A program made the translations under genes and the position numbers. From Bacteroidales bacterium GP4 (GTDB lineage Bacteria > Bacteroidota > Bacteroidia > Bacteroidales > Muribaculaceae), in NCBI GenBank assembly GCA_001701065.1, contig DAAL01000163.1, positions 1 to 7,717 on the forward strand: a stretch of 7,717 nt of DNA, read 5' to 3'. Of this stretch, positions 1 to 6,731 are shown one piece after another; positions within the stretch are counted from its first letter, which is position 1, and every line of letters begins with the position of its first letter. The notes beneath the pieces are model-generated. The model had not been told where the DNA came from and searched no databases. It saw nothing but the letters and a program-made list of their open reading frames with translations.

Positions 1-260
<260 letters not shown>

Positions 261-289
261 TTAGTGATTATTCATTTTTAACTACACTG

Positions 290-318
290 CAAAGTTAGCC
301 AACGTCAAACATTGCAAC
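290..318 (-). promoter_or_regulatory. Candidate Bacteroidetes-type promoter for metY
   Basis: On the minus strand TAACTTTG (297-290) fits the TAnnTTTG -7 consensus exactly. GTTG (318-315) lies 17 nt upstream as a -33-like element. Transcription would start near 283, leaving a leader of about 35 nt, too short for a SAM-type riboswitch. Confidence 0.6.
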
Positions 319-336
319 TATAAAAACAGATATATT

Positions 337-351
337 TAGAATTAAATTCTA
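337..351. repeat. 15-bp perfect palindrome in the divergent metY/yfhO region
   Basis: TAGAATT-A-AATTCTA is a perfect 7-1-7 inverted repeat. It lies just upstream of the metY -33 element, in the spacer shared with yfhO. The layout is that of a dimeric repressor or activator site, but the surrounding DNA is very A/T-rich, so chance symmetry is plausible. It does not match the PerR-box-like palindrome at 6575-6591. Confidence 0.35.
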
Positions 352-444
352 TATTTATACTTATATATGGAACATATATTCTTGACCCCAATCCATTGCG
401 CCGTCCAAACAGAACATAGTTATGGATTATTCCATGTTTTTTAG

Positions 445-452
445 TAATTTTG
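445..452 (+). promoter_or_regulatory. Candidate -7 promoter element for the yfhO operon
   Basis: TAATTTTG matches TAnnTTTG. A poor TTATG sequence at 420-424 lies 20 nt upstream, so the -33 element is weak. The predicted start near 459 gives a leader of about 20 nt to the GTG at 478. Confidence 0.5.
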
Positions 453-477
453 CAATAAATAACAATCACCAACTACA

Positions 478-3033
478 GTGGAAACCAACAACAATCCAAA
501 ACAAAGCCTATCCGACAGAGTCAAGAGGATAGTCACCGACAAATCATTCATAGGATTTATAATCTCAGTGGCAGTGATGCTTGCCATCTCAGTCCTATAT
601 TTCAGCCCCGACGTGTGGGAAGGGAACCAGCTACGGCAGCATGACACGCAGCAAGGAAAAGCCATAAGCCACGAAGTGGGCGACTTCATGAACGAAACCG
701 GCAAAGTGTCACGATGGACCAACTCACTATTCTCAGGAATGCCTACATTCCAGATTTCGCCCATCTATCCGTCAGGCGCGCTTACGAAATTCGCCGGCGA
801 CCTGTACCATCTGTGGCTTCCGTCGCCCGCAAGCCTTCTGTTCATAATGATGCTTGGATTCCTCATCCTGCTTCTTTCGATGAAAGTAAAGTGGTATCTC
901 GCCCTTCTCGGAGCTATAGCCTACGGATTCTCGTCCTATTTCATAATAATAATAGGAGCAGGGCACATATGGAAGTTCATAACGCTTGCCTATGTTCCGC
1001 CCACAATAGCCGGCATAGTGCTGTGTTACCGAGGCAAATACCTCACCGGCGGCGCATTGGCGGCATTCTTCGCCATGCTGCAGATAGGCGGTAACCACAT
1101 CCAGATGTCCTACTATTTCCTGATGGTGGTGATAGGATTTGCGGCAGCCTACGGAGTGATTCTGTTCCGCAAGAAAAAAATGTCACAATGGTGGATAGCC
1201 ACCGCAACTCTCGCCGTTGCCGCAATTCTTGCTATTGGCGCAAACATATCCAACCTTTATTACACTTACGAGTACTCCAAGGAGACGATGCGCGGAAAGC
1301 ACACCGAACTCACCGACGGCAACAACGCCTCGGCAGTCAATGCATCGGGAGGTCTTGACAAGGACTACATCACAGCATGGAGCTACGGAAAGAGCGAAAC
1401 CCTCTCTCTTCTTATACCTAATATAAAAGGTGGCGCAACCATTAAGCCTGAGAAAGGGAACAACAAGCTCATGGCACTCTCTGATGCCGACGGCGCACAG
1501 GACATAATAAAGGACCGGCTTCCCTACGAGATGGGAGCCTACCTGCAGCAATTCCCTCAATATTTCGGCGACCAACCCATGACTAACGGTCCGGTGTATG
1601 TGGGCGCTTTGCTCGTGGCGTTGTTCCTTTTAGGATGCGTGATAGTGAAAGGACCCATCAAATGGATGCTCATCATTGTCACCATAATATCCATTATGCT
1701 TTCATGGGGGCACAATCTCATGTGGTTTACCGACTTCATGATCGACCATATGCCCATGTACAACAAATTCCGCACCGTGGCAAGCATACTCGTGGTGGCT
1801 GAATTCACAATCCCGCTGCTTGCGGTGCTTGCAGTAAAGCAACTGATAGACCATCCCGAGAAATGGGACGAATACCGCCGTCCGTTCTTCGTAAGTTTCG
1901 GAATATGCATCCTGATATGTCTTGCCGGAATACTGACACCAAGCATATTCGGGTCCTATTTAAGCGAACAGGAGCGACAGGCTTACCTCGCTTCCGGAAT
2001 GGCACAGCAGGTGCCCCAGCTGTTTGCCGCAATAGAATCGATAAGAATGTCAATGGTTAAAGCCGATGCGCTACGAAGCCTGATGATAATAGCCATAGGC
2101 GGCATACTGATATACCTTTTCTTCTCGAAGAAGTTCAACGCCAAAGTACTGTGCGCGACACTCACCGTCCTCGTGCTCGGCGACTTATACATTGTCAACA
2201 AGCGTTACCTTGACACTGACAGCTTCGTAAGCAAAACGATTGCCGAAGGGGAACCGTTCACACTGACTGCCGCTGACCGTCAGATACTTGCCGATACGAC
2301 TATGAACTACAGGGTAATGAACATACCTCACTTCTCGGAAGCCGACCCGTCCTACTGGCACAAGACCATAGGCGGTTATCATGCGGCAAAACTCACCCGC
2401 TATCAGGACATGATCGACAGGCACCTGTCCAACTTCCTCAGCGGACAACCGAGCGAAGCCGACATGAACGTGCTGAACATGCTCAACGCCAAGTACATTG
2501 TGATGAACGACGATCAGGCATTCGTGAACCCTGACGCTCTTGGCAACGCATGGTTCATCGACAGCATAGGCTACGTGAACAACGCCGACGAAGAGATGGC
2601 GGCATTGCAGAATCTGCAGCCGGCACGACAGGCAGTCAGCGACATTAAATTCAAAGAGATACTCGGTTCCGATATTCCTGTAAAGGCACAAGGCGACACA
2701 ATATACGAAACCGCCTATGCCCCCAATGAGCTTACCTACGCATCCCACTCGGCAAACGGCGGCGTGGCAGTGTTCTCCGAAGTCTATTTCCCGTGGGGCT
2801 GGAAAGCGTGGGTTGACAATGAAGAAGTGCCTATAGGACGAGTGAACTACATCCTGAGAGCCATACGCGTACCGGCAGGCGACCATACCATAAAGATGCG
2901 TTATGAACCGCAGTCACTTGCCGCTACCTCCACCATAGGAATCATCTCCATTTTAGTGATATTCCTCAGCTTGGTGTGCGCTCTGGTGTATTGGATAATA
3001 AAAGGCACCGAACCGGTAAAACCAAAGGAATGA
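478..3033 (+). CDS. YfhO-family polytopic membrane protein
   Basis: A protein of 851 residues with a cytoplasmic N-terminus, a first membrane helix at about 24-42, and many further helices (for example about 119-135, 138-160, 168-183 and 190-228). A large non-membrane region follows. The conserved C-terminal YfhO block lies at about 770-810 (FPWGWKAWVD, then RAIRVPAGDHTIKMRYEP), with a last helix at about 818-840. Family members in Firmicutes glycosylate lipoteichoic acid and have a GT-C-like fold; the D56 in the loop after the first helix fits the position of the GT-C acidic residue. Bacteroidales have no lipoteichoic acid, so the acceptor here is unknown; envelope glycan transfer is an inference. 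The start is GTG at 478: an in-frame TAA lies at 460-462, and the next in-frame ATG (codon 34) would cut the first helix. It heads a probable operon with the next two genes. Confidence 0.88.
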   Translation: METNNNPKQSLSDRVKRIVTDKSFIGFIISVAVMLAISVLYFSPDVWEGNQLRQHDTQQGKAISHEVGDFMNETGKVSRWTNSLFSGMPTFQISPIYPSGALTKFAGDLYHLWLPSPASLLFIMMLGFLILLLSMKVKWYLALLGAIAYGFSSYFIIIIGAGHIWKFITLAYVPPTIAGIVLCYRGKYLTGGALAAFFAMLQIGGNHIQMSYYFLMVVIGFAAAYGVILFRKKKMSQWWIATATLAVAAILAIGANISNLYYTYEYSKETMRGKHTELTDGNNASAVNASGGLDKDYITAWSYGKSETLSLLIPNIKGGATIKPEKGNNKLMALSDADGAQDIIKDRLPYEMGAYLQQFPQYFGDQPMTNGPVYVGALLVALFLLGCVIVKGPIKWMLIIVTIISIMLSWGHNLMWFTDFMIDHMPMYNKFRTVASILVVAEFTIPLLAVLAVKQLIDHPEKWDEYRRPFFVSFGICILICLAGILTPSIFGSYLSEQERQAYLASGMAQQVPQLFAAIESIRMSMVKADALRSLMIIAIGGILIYLFFSKKFNAKVLCATLTVLVLGDLYIVNKRYLDTDSFVSKTIAEGEPFTLTAADRQILADTTMNYRVMNIPHFSEADPSYWHKTIGGYHAAKLTRYQDMIDRHLSNFLSGQPSEADMNVLNMLNAKYIVMNDDQAFVNPDALGNAWFIDSIGYVNNADEEMAALQNLQPARQAVSDIKFKEILGSDIPVKAQGDTIYETAYAPNELTYASHSANGGVAVFSEVYFPWGWKAWVDNEEVPIGRVNYILRAIRVPAGDHTIKMRYEPQSLAATSTIGIISILVIFLSLVCALVYWIIKGTEPVKPKE

Positions 3034-3755
3034 ACCAGGCTCTGAAACTATACTCCAACGCGCTTTACCGCTTCAAGAGAAGCAAAGGGTTTGGCATCCA
3101 CTCACCCTTCGCTTACTCCTTCGTTGTGGATGTGCTGAGGGAGAAACTTGCCTATTACGCCTACGACACTATACGCGAACACAGGGAAAACGCACACATC
3201 CTCGCATCGGAAAAAGGGAGCAAAGTGCGCATAATATCCTTGAAGAACGCGCTGATGCTATTCCGCATCGCCCAGTACTTCAACCCCCGGTGTTTTCTGC
3301 AGATAGGGACTTCCTACGGAGTGTCGACCACCGCCCTGCTGGCAATGGACTCAAAATCGTCGCTCATGATATATCCGGGCAAAGATGCCCACAAGGACAT
3401 CTACGGGCAAATCACAAAAGAGTACACTGACCGCATCACCGAGTTCAAAGAGCTTAAAGAGATGACCGATGCCTATACCAAGGCAATATCGGATGACAAG
3501 TCACGGCCGTTCTTGCTCATCAACGCCATCGATTCCGAAAGCCAGGTTCAGCAAATCACTGATTTTGTCAATTCCATGCTTGAACGTGACGGAGTGGTGA
3601 TAGTGAGAAATCTGATGAAATCGGACCTGATCGTGCGTTTCTTCGACAACATCACGGGAGGACTGTCGCACGGAATGACATTTACCAACGGCCGACTTGC
3701 CGTGATCGTAGGCTACCGCTATCTTCCCAAACAAAAGTTCTCCCTCTGGTACTAA
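3030..3755 (+). CDS. Small class I SAM-dependent methyltransferase-fold protein
   Basis: A protein of 241 residues, read from the ATG at 3030, which overlaps the yfhO stop as ATGA. Longer in-frame starts inside yfhO are less likely, because the protein proper opens with MNQALKLYSNALYRFKRSKG. The segment GIHSPFAYSF (22-31) is characteristic of a Bacteroidetes family usually annotated as class I methyltransferase. LQIGTSYGVSTTAL (90-103) resembles the SAM-binding loop, FLLINAID (161-168) occupies the position of the later acidic strand, and DGVVIVRNL (187-195) is like the O-methyltransferase GGxxxxDN strand. It ends in KQKFSLWY. The glycine loop is GTSYG rather than the usual GxGxG, so activity is uncertain and the substrate unknown. 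Translational coupling to yfhO is likely from the overlap. No membrane segment or signal peptide is seen. Confidence 0.78.
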   Translation: MNQALKLYSNALYRFKRSKGFGIHSPFAYSFVVDVLREKLAYYAYDTIREHRENAHILASEKGSKVRIISLKNALMLFRIAQYFNPRCFLQIGTSYGVSTTALLAMDSKSSLMIYPGKDAHKDIYGQITKEYTDRITEFKELKEMTDAYTKAISDDKSRPFLLINAIDSESQVQQITDFVNSMLERDGVVIVRNLMKSDLIVRFFDNITGGLSHGMTFTNGRLAVIVGYRYLPKQKFSLWY

Positions 3756-3756
3756 A

Positions 3757-4674
3757 ATGTCAAGAAACATATCCGACATAGCCAAAATCATCTCCTCTTA
3801 TCAGGCTTATCTGATGCTGGAGAAAGGATTGTCACAAAATTCCATAAGCGGATATGACGACGACGTGAGAAAGCTTATAAACTATCTCGCCGAAAGAAAC
3901 ATATCGCTGCGTGAAGTAACACTGCCGGTTCTACAGGAATTTGTGGGCGAACTGCATGACCTGGGCATAGCGCCGTCGTCGCAGGCGAGAATAATATCGG
4001 GAATAAGGTCATTTTTCAACTTTCTGTGCCTGGAGGATTATCTGGAAGAGAATCCTGCGCAGCTGCTTGAATCGCCCAAGACCGGGCGGCATCTGCCCGA
4101 AGTGCTTTCAGTGGAAGAGATTGACAGCATGATTGAATCCATTGACCTCTCCACCAAGGAAGGACAGCGAAACCGGGCATTGATAGAGATGCTCTACAGC
4201 TGCGGGCTGCGAGTGTCGGAACTGACCACGCTGGACTTCGCCCACCTGTTCATTCAGGAAGGGTATGTGATAGTAAAAGGGAAAGGGAGCAAAGAGAGGA
4301 TGGTGCCCATGTCGCCGTCGGCAGTGGAGGAACTGCAGCGTTATATGCCCATCCGCTCCGAGTTGGACATAAAGCCGGGCGAGGAAAATTATGTGTTTTT
4401 GAACCGTTTCGGACGGCACCTGTCGAGGGTAATGATATTTTACATAGTAAAACAGCTGTGCGAAGCAGCCGGAATAAAGAAGAATATAAGCCCGCACACT
4501 CTGCGGCATTCTTTCGCCACTCATCTCCTTGAAGGAGGAGCCAACCTCAGGGCTATCCAGCAAATGCTCGGACACGAATCGATAGCCACCACCGAGATTT
4601 ATCTGCATCTTGACCGGCATCTGCTACGACAGGAGATACTGATGCATCATCCCCGCAACCGGCACTCCATGTAG
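3757..4674 (+). CDS. xerD: Tyrosine site-specific recombinase, XerD type
   Basis: A protein of 305 residues, close to the roughly 298 of E. coli XerD. An N-terminal core-binding helical domain (about 12-95) is followed by the catalytic domain (about 115-290). All six catalytic residues are present with XerD spacing: R152 (GLRVSEL), K176 (GKGSKER), H247 and R250 (HTLRHSFATHLL), H273 (LGHESIATT) and the nucleophile Y282 (EIYLHL). XerD acts with XerC at the dif site to resolve chromosome dimers before cell division. The length, complete motifs and housekeeping-style neighbourhood favour a chromosomal Xer protein over an integrase; XerD against XerC cannot be settled by eye. It starts 1 nt after the methyltransferase stop, so it is probably co-transcribed from the yfhO promoter. 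No convincing dif site is seen in the window. Confidence 0.87.
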   Translation: MSRNISDIAKIISSYQAYLMLEKGLSQNSISGYDDDVRKLINYLAERNISLREVTLPVLQEFVGELHDLGIAPSSQARIISGIRSFFNFLCLEDYLEENPAQLLESPKTGRHLPEVLSVEEIDSMIESIDLSTKEGQRNRALIEMLYSCGLRVSELTTLDFAHLFIQEGYVIVKGKGSKERMVPMSPSAVEELQRYMPIRSELDIKPGEENYVFLNRFGRHLSRVMIFYIVKQLCEAAGIKKNISPHTLRHSFATHLLEGGANLRAIQQMLGHESIATTEIYLHLDRHLLRQEILMHHPRNRHSM

Positions 4675-4678
4675 ACGC

Positions 4679-5083
4679 TTATTTTTCCAACACGTCACGA
4701 CGGTATTGAGCCGGTGTCACGCCGCACGCCTGGGCAAATGCTCGGTGGAACGTGCCCACTGAAGAGAAACCCGACATTTCGCTCACCATACCAAGCCTCA
4801 TCGACGGTTCGGACTCCAGCAGCCTTTTTGCCTCTTCTATACGATAACGCCTCACAACTCCGCTAAACGAGCTGCCAAAACCTTCATTGAACACTTTCGA
4901 CAGATAAGCGCGGCACATGGGCAGATGCTCCGCCACATCCATCAATCGGAAGTCCTTACGAAGATAAGGCTTGCTCTCTTCAATCCATGTCTTAATACTC
5001 AGATAGTATGAGTCAAGATTAGCATCAAACTTTCTCAACTCATCATCCTCTTCAATATCCATATTCTCTATCGTTTCGTCCAT
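4679..5083 (-). CDS. Short AraC-family DNA-binding protein
   Basis: A protein of 134 residues consisting of an acidic N-terminal tail (1-20), a short helical linker and an AraC/XylS-type DNA-binding domain with two helix-turn-helix units. The first is at about 47-66 (MDVAEHLPMCRAYLSKVF) and the second at about 98-117 (GMVSEMSGFSSVGTFHRAFA). The family signature GVTPAQYRRD follows at 121-130. There is no sensor, cupin or membrane domain, although many Bacteroidales relatives carry N-terminal membrane helices or a ligand domain. An in-frame stop lies two codons upstream of the ATG, so the protein cannot simply be extended. It is either a genuinely minimal regulator or the surviving C-terminus of a longer one. 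Its stop is 4 bp from the convergent xerD stop. Target genes are unknown. Confidence 0.85.
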   Translation of the reverse strand: MDETIENMDIEEDDELRKFDANLDSYYLSIKTWIEESKPYLRKDFRLMDVAEHLPMCRAYLSKVFNEGFGSSFSGVVRRYRIEEAKRLLESEPSMRLGMVSEMSGFSSVGTFHRAFAQACGVTPAQYRRDVLEK

Positions 5084-5202
5084 CGTTTAAAATAATAGCG
5101 CATAAAGACTTCTCTAAGGGAAGACCGGAAGGCCCTCCTTGGAAAAATCCCAATGTCATACTATCCCGTACACTACGATGCCTTAAAATGGATTACCACA
5201 TG

Positions 5203-5223
5203 TACCCGGTTATTTATCCGGTA
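5203..5223. repeat. Imperfect inverted repeat in the AraC leader
   Basis: TACCCGG and CCGGTA flank the 8-nt spacer TTATTTAT; pairing needs one bulged C. It could be a small hairpin in the AraC mRNA leader or a regulator site. There is no T-run after it on either strand, so it is not an intrinsic terminator. Confidence 0.3.
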
Positions 5224-5394
5224 TAAACCATTGCCTACCGTAGCCTCACTTTTTCACCCAATATATAGCTCAAAACTCAGGGTCATTCATTTCATATTAA
5301 TCTTTCAAGCTCACCAAGAGCAATAAAAACACCCCATTTAACATCATAATATTAAACAAGGAGAATGATTGCACTCCGTTTCATTAGGTAAGTG

Positions 5395-5402
5395 CAAATT
5401 TA
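5395..5402 (-). promoter_or_regulatory. Candidate -7 element reading toward the AraC-type gene
   Basis: TAAATTTG on the minus strand fits TAnnTTTG exactly and lies between the rbr terminator and the AraC-type gene. No TTTG-like -33 sequence is seen at the expected distance, so support is weak. Confidence 0.3.
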
Positions 5403-5478
5403 AAACATTTATCTCTAATTATTATCTCATTTCGTATAAATCGTCACCTAACCTCAAAAAAATCGAACAAAATGCAAT

Positions 5479-5514
5479 AAAAAAGCAAAGGCTACCACAA
5501 AAAGCGGCAGCCTT
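5479..5514 (-). terminator. Intrinsic terminator after the reverse rubrerythrin gene
   Basis: On the minus strand AAGGCTGCCGC pairs with GTGGTAGCCTT (11 bp including two G-T wobbles) around a TTTTT loop, then TGC and six T. It begins 22 nt past the rbr stop and marks the end of the perR-rbr operon. Confidence 0.85.
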
Positions 5515-5536
5515 GACTATAGATAAAACCGAAATA

Positions 5537-6088
5537 TTATTTTTTGAAGTAACGGTTGAAGAGACCCTGGAATCCTTGTCCGTGACGAGCTTCATCCTTT
5601 GCCATTTCATGAACGGTGTCATGGATAGCATCGTGTCCGAGTTCTTTGGCGCGACGAGCTATACGCATCTTGTCGGCATTGGCTCCGGCTTCTGCTGCCA
5701 TACGCTTTTCAAGGTTGGTCTTGGTGTCCCATACAACATCGCCGAGAAGTTCAGCGAATTTAGAAGCGTGTTCAGCTTCTTCCCAAGCGTAACGCTTGAA
5801 TGCTTCAGCGACTTCAGGATATCCTTCGCGGTCAGCCTGGCGTGACATGGCAAGATACATGCCCACCTCGGTGCATTCGCCCATGAAATGAGCGTTAAGA
5901 TCCTTGATCATTTCTTCGTCAGAACCTTTAGCCACTCCTATTTCATGTTCTGTTACAAAAGAAAGGGCGGCTGCCTCGTCGAGTTCTTTGAACTTTGATG
6001 CGGGAACACCACACTGAGGACACTTTTCGGGTGCTGAATCACCTTCATGAACATAACCGCACACTGTGCAGATAAATTTCTTTGACAT
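5537..6088 (-). CDS. rbr: Reverse rubrerythrin (rubredoxin-diiron peroxidase)
   Basis: A cytoplasmic non-haem diiron protein of 183 residues that reduces hydrogen peroxide with electrons delivered through its rubredoxin centre. The rubredoxin domain is N-terminal: C7-x2-C10 and C23-x2-C26 bind one iron. The ferritin-like four-helix part follows, with likely diiron ligands E71 (GECTE), E104/H107 (EEAEH), E133 (AAEAGA) and E166/H169 (DEARHG). Classical rubrerythrin has the opposite domain order, so this belongs to the reverse type known from clostridia, where related genes are controlled by PerR. It lies 41 nt downstream of perR with no -7 consensus in the gap, so co-transcription is likely. 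An electron donor (NADH:rubredoxin reductase or similar) is not encoded in the window. Confidence 0.93.
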   Translation of the reverse strand: MSKKFICTVCGYVHEGDSAPEKCPQCGVPASKFKELDEAAALSFVTEHEIGVAKGSDEEMIKDLNAHFMGECTEVGMYLAMSRQADREGYPEVAEAFKRYAWEEAEHASKFAELLGDVVWDTKTNLEKRMAAEAGANADKMRIARRAKELGHDAIHDTVHEMAKDEARHGQGFQGLFNRYFKK

Positions 6089-6129
6089 AGCTTGAATTTT
6101 TTAGATAATTATACGATAATATTAAGTTG

Positions 6130-6558
6130 TTAAACACTTTCTTTACATTCCTCGCACAGCCCCCTCAGCGAAAGCTCGAATCCCTCGATGTGCATTGCCG
6201 AGACATTCACGGCAAACTTGAATTCCTCCATGTCGAAGTCGAGATCCACAATCTTTCCGCATCGTCGGCAATAGAAGTGAGCGTGTTCATCGGTTCCCAC
6301 GTCGTAGCGTGTTGTCCCCGGGTCGCCGTTCAAGGCTCTCACCGCTCCTTTCTCCACCATAAGCCGGAGTGTATTATATATTGTAGTCAATGAAAGAGTG
6401 GGCATGGAAGGATGCAGAGCGTCATATACCATCTCTGCGGTGGGATGGACTCTGTGAGTCATCAGATATCTCATGATAGCTATGCGCTGAGCCGAAAGAT
6501 TGATTCCAAAACTGCTCAATCTATTGGCGGCATCCTGCATTGTCATCAACTTTTCCAT
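6130..6558 (-). CDS. perR: PerR-type peroxide-sensing repressor (Fur family)
   Basis: A 142-residue Fur-family regulator. The N-terminal winged-helix domain contains HPTAEMVYDAL (38-48) and the recognition helix TLSLTTIYNTLRLMVEKG (54-71). The C-terminal dimerisation domain carries the structural zinc cysteines C97/C100 and C135/C138. Aligned with Bacillus subtilis PerR at a constant offset of one, all five regulatory-metal ligands are present: H38, D86, H92, H94 and D105. The aspartate at 86 is the residue that separates PerR from Fur (usually glutamate). PerR binds Fe(II) or Mn(II) and loses DNA binding when peroxide oxidises its ligand histidines. It is the first gene of an operon with the reverse rubrerythrin, and a palindrome over its own promoter suggests autorepression. 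A Fur or Zur role is less likely from the ligand set and neighbour. Confidence 0.9.
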   Translation of the reverse strand: MEKLMTMQDAANRLSSFGINLSAQRIAIMRYLMTHRVHPTAEMVYDALHPSMPTLSLTTIYNTLRLMVEKGAVRALNGDPGTTRYDVGTDEHAHFYCRRCGKIVDLDFDMEEFKFAVNVSAMHIEGFELSLRGLCEECKESV

Positions 6559-6574
6559 CGGCTATAGTGATACA

Positions 6575-6591
6575 TTTGTAATGATTACAAA
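6575..6591. promoter_or_regulatory. PerR-box-like operator of the perR-rbr operon
   Basis: TTTGTAATGATTACAAA is a perfect 8-1-8 palindrome. Its inner 15 bp (TTGTAATGATTACAA) match the Bacillus PerR box TTATAATnATTATAA at 12 of 14 defined positions, the two changes being symmetric (positions 3 and 13). It overlaps the minus-strand -7 box by 4 bp and covers the expected start site, the right place for a repressor. Confidence 0.72.
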
Positions 6592-6618
6592 GTTAAAATC
6601 ATTTCAAATATAAAGCAA
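6588..6618 (-). promoter_or_regulatory. Promoter of the perR-rbr operon
   Basis: TAACTTTG (6595-6588) fits the Bacteroidetes -7 consensus. A TTG (6618-6616) lies 20 nt upstream as a -33 element. Transcription should begin near 6581, giving a leader of about 22 nt before the perR ATG. Confidence 0.65.
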
Positions 6619-6639
6619 GCGTTTAACTGATTTTAACTT
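6590..6639. repeat. 12-bp perfect inverted repeat spanning the perR promoter
   Basis: AAGTTAAAATCA (6590-6601) and TGATTTTAACTT (6628-6639) are exact reverse complements separated by 26 nt. One arm contains most of the -7 box; the other lies upstream of the -33 region. It may be a paired binding site or only A/T-rich symmetry. There is no terminator-like T-run. Confidence 0.5.
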
Positions 6640-6667
6640 AAATATACTCCAAGATGCAGCCATATAT

Positions 6668-6702
6668 AAAAAAGACGTGGCAAGAATCACTCTAACCACG
6701 TC
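6668..6702 (-). terminator. Intrinsic terminator after the serine palmitoyltransferase gene
   Basis: On the minus strand GACGTGG pairs with CCACGTC (7 bp) around a 15-nt loop and is followed directly by TTTTTT. It begins 29 nt past the stop and insulates spt from the perR promoter. Confidence 0.8.
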
Positions 6703-6731
6703 CCAATTCTATTTCAATCTAAACTCAATGT

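Larger units (their letters stand above)
5084..5478. other. Gene-poor spacer upstream of the AraC-type gene
   Basis: I see no convincing protein gene, tRNA or known riboswitch here. All minus-strand frames upstream of the AraC start are broken by stops. The stretch holds a candidate minus-strand -7 box (5395-5402), a 16-codon hydrophobic reading frame (5347-5297, -) and an imperfect inverted repeat (5203-5223). If the distal promoter is used, the AraC-type mRNA has a leader of about 300 nt. Confidence 0.5.

Noticed and set aside
2185..2886. Minus-strand open frame of 233 codons inside yfhO
   Set aside because: It is a shadow of the YfhO C-terminal region with no recognisable domain or promoter.
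2976..3029. Longer N-terminus for the methyltransferase-like protein
   Set aside because: The extra residues are read from the yfhO membrane-helix end in another frame; the ATGA start at 3030 gives the natural family opening.
5336..5346. XerD-arm-like sequence (minus strand TGATGTTAAAT, 10 of 11 against the E. coli dif right arm)
   Set aside because: The matching XerC arm is absent at the correct 6-bp spacing and there is no dyad, so this is not a dif site.
5369..5845. Plus-strand open frame of 158 codons opposite the reverse rubrerythrin
   Set aside because: Most of it is antisense to a gene with clear cysteine and diiron motifs, it crosses that gene's terminator, and its sequence shows no family resemblance.
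6104..6114. ATAATTAT-containing sequence between perR and rbr as a second PerR box or rbr promoter
   Set aside because: Only one half resembles the box and there is no TAnnTTTG element; the A/T-rich gap explains it.
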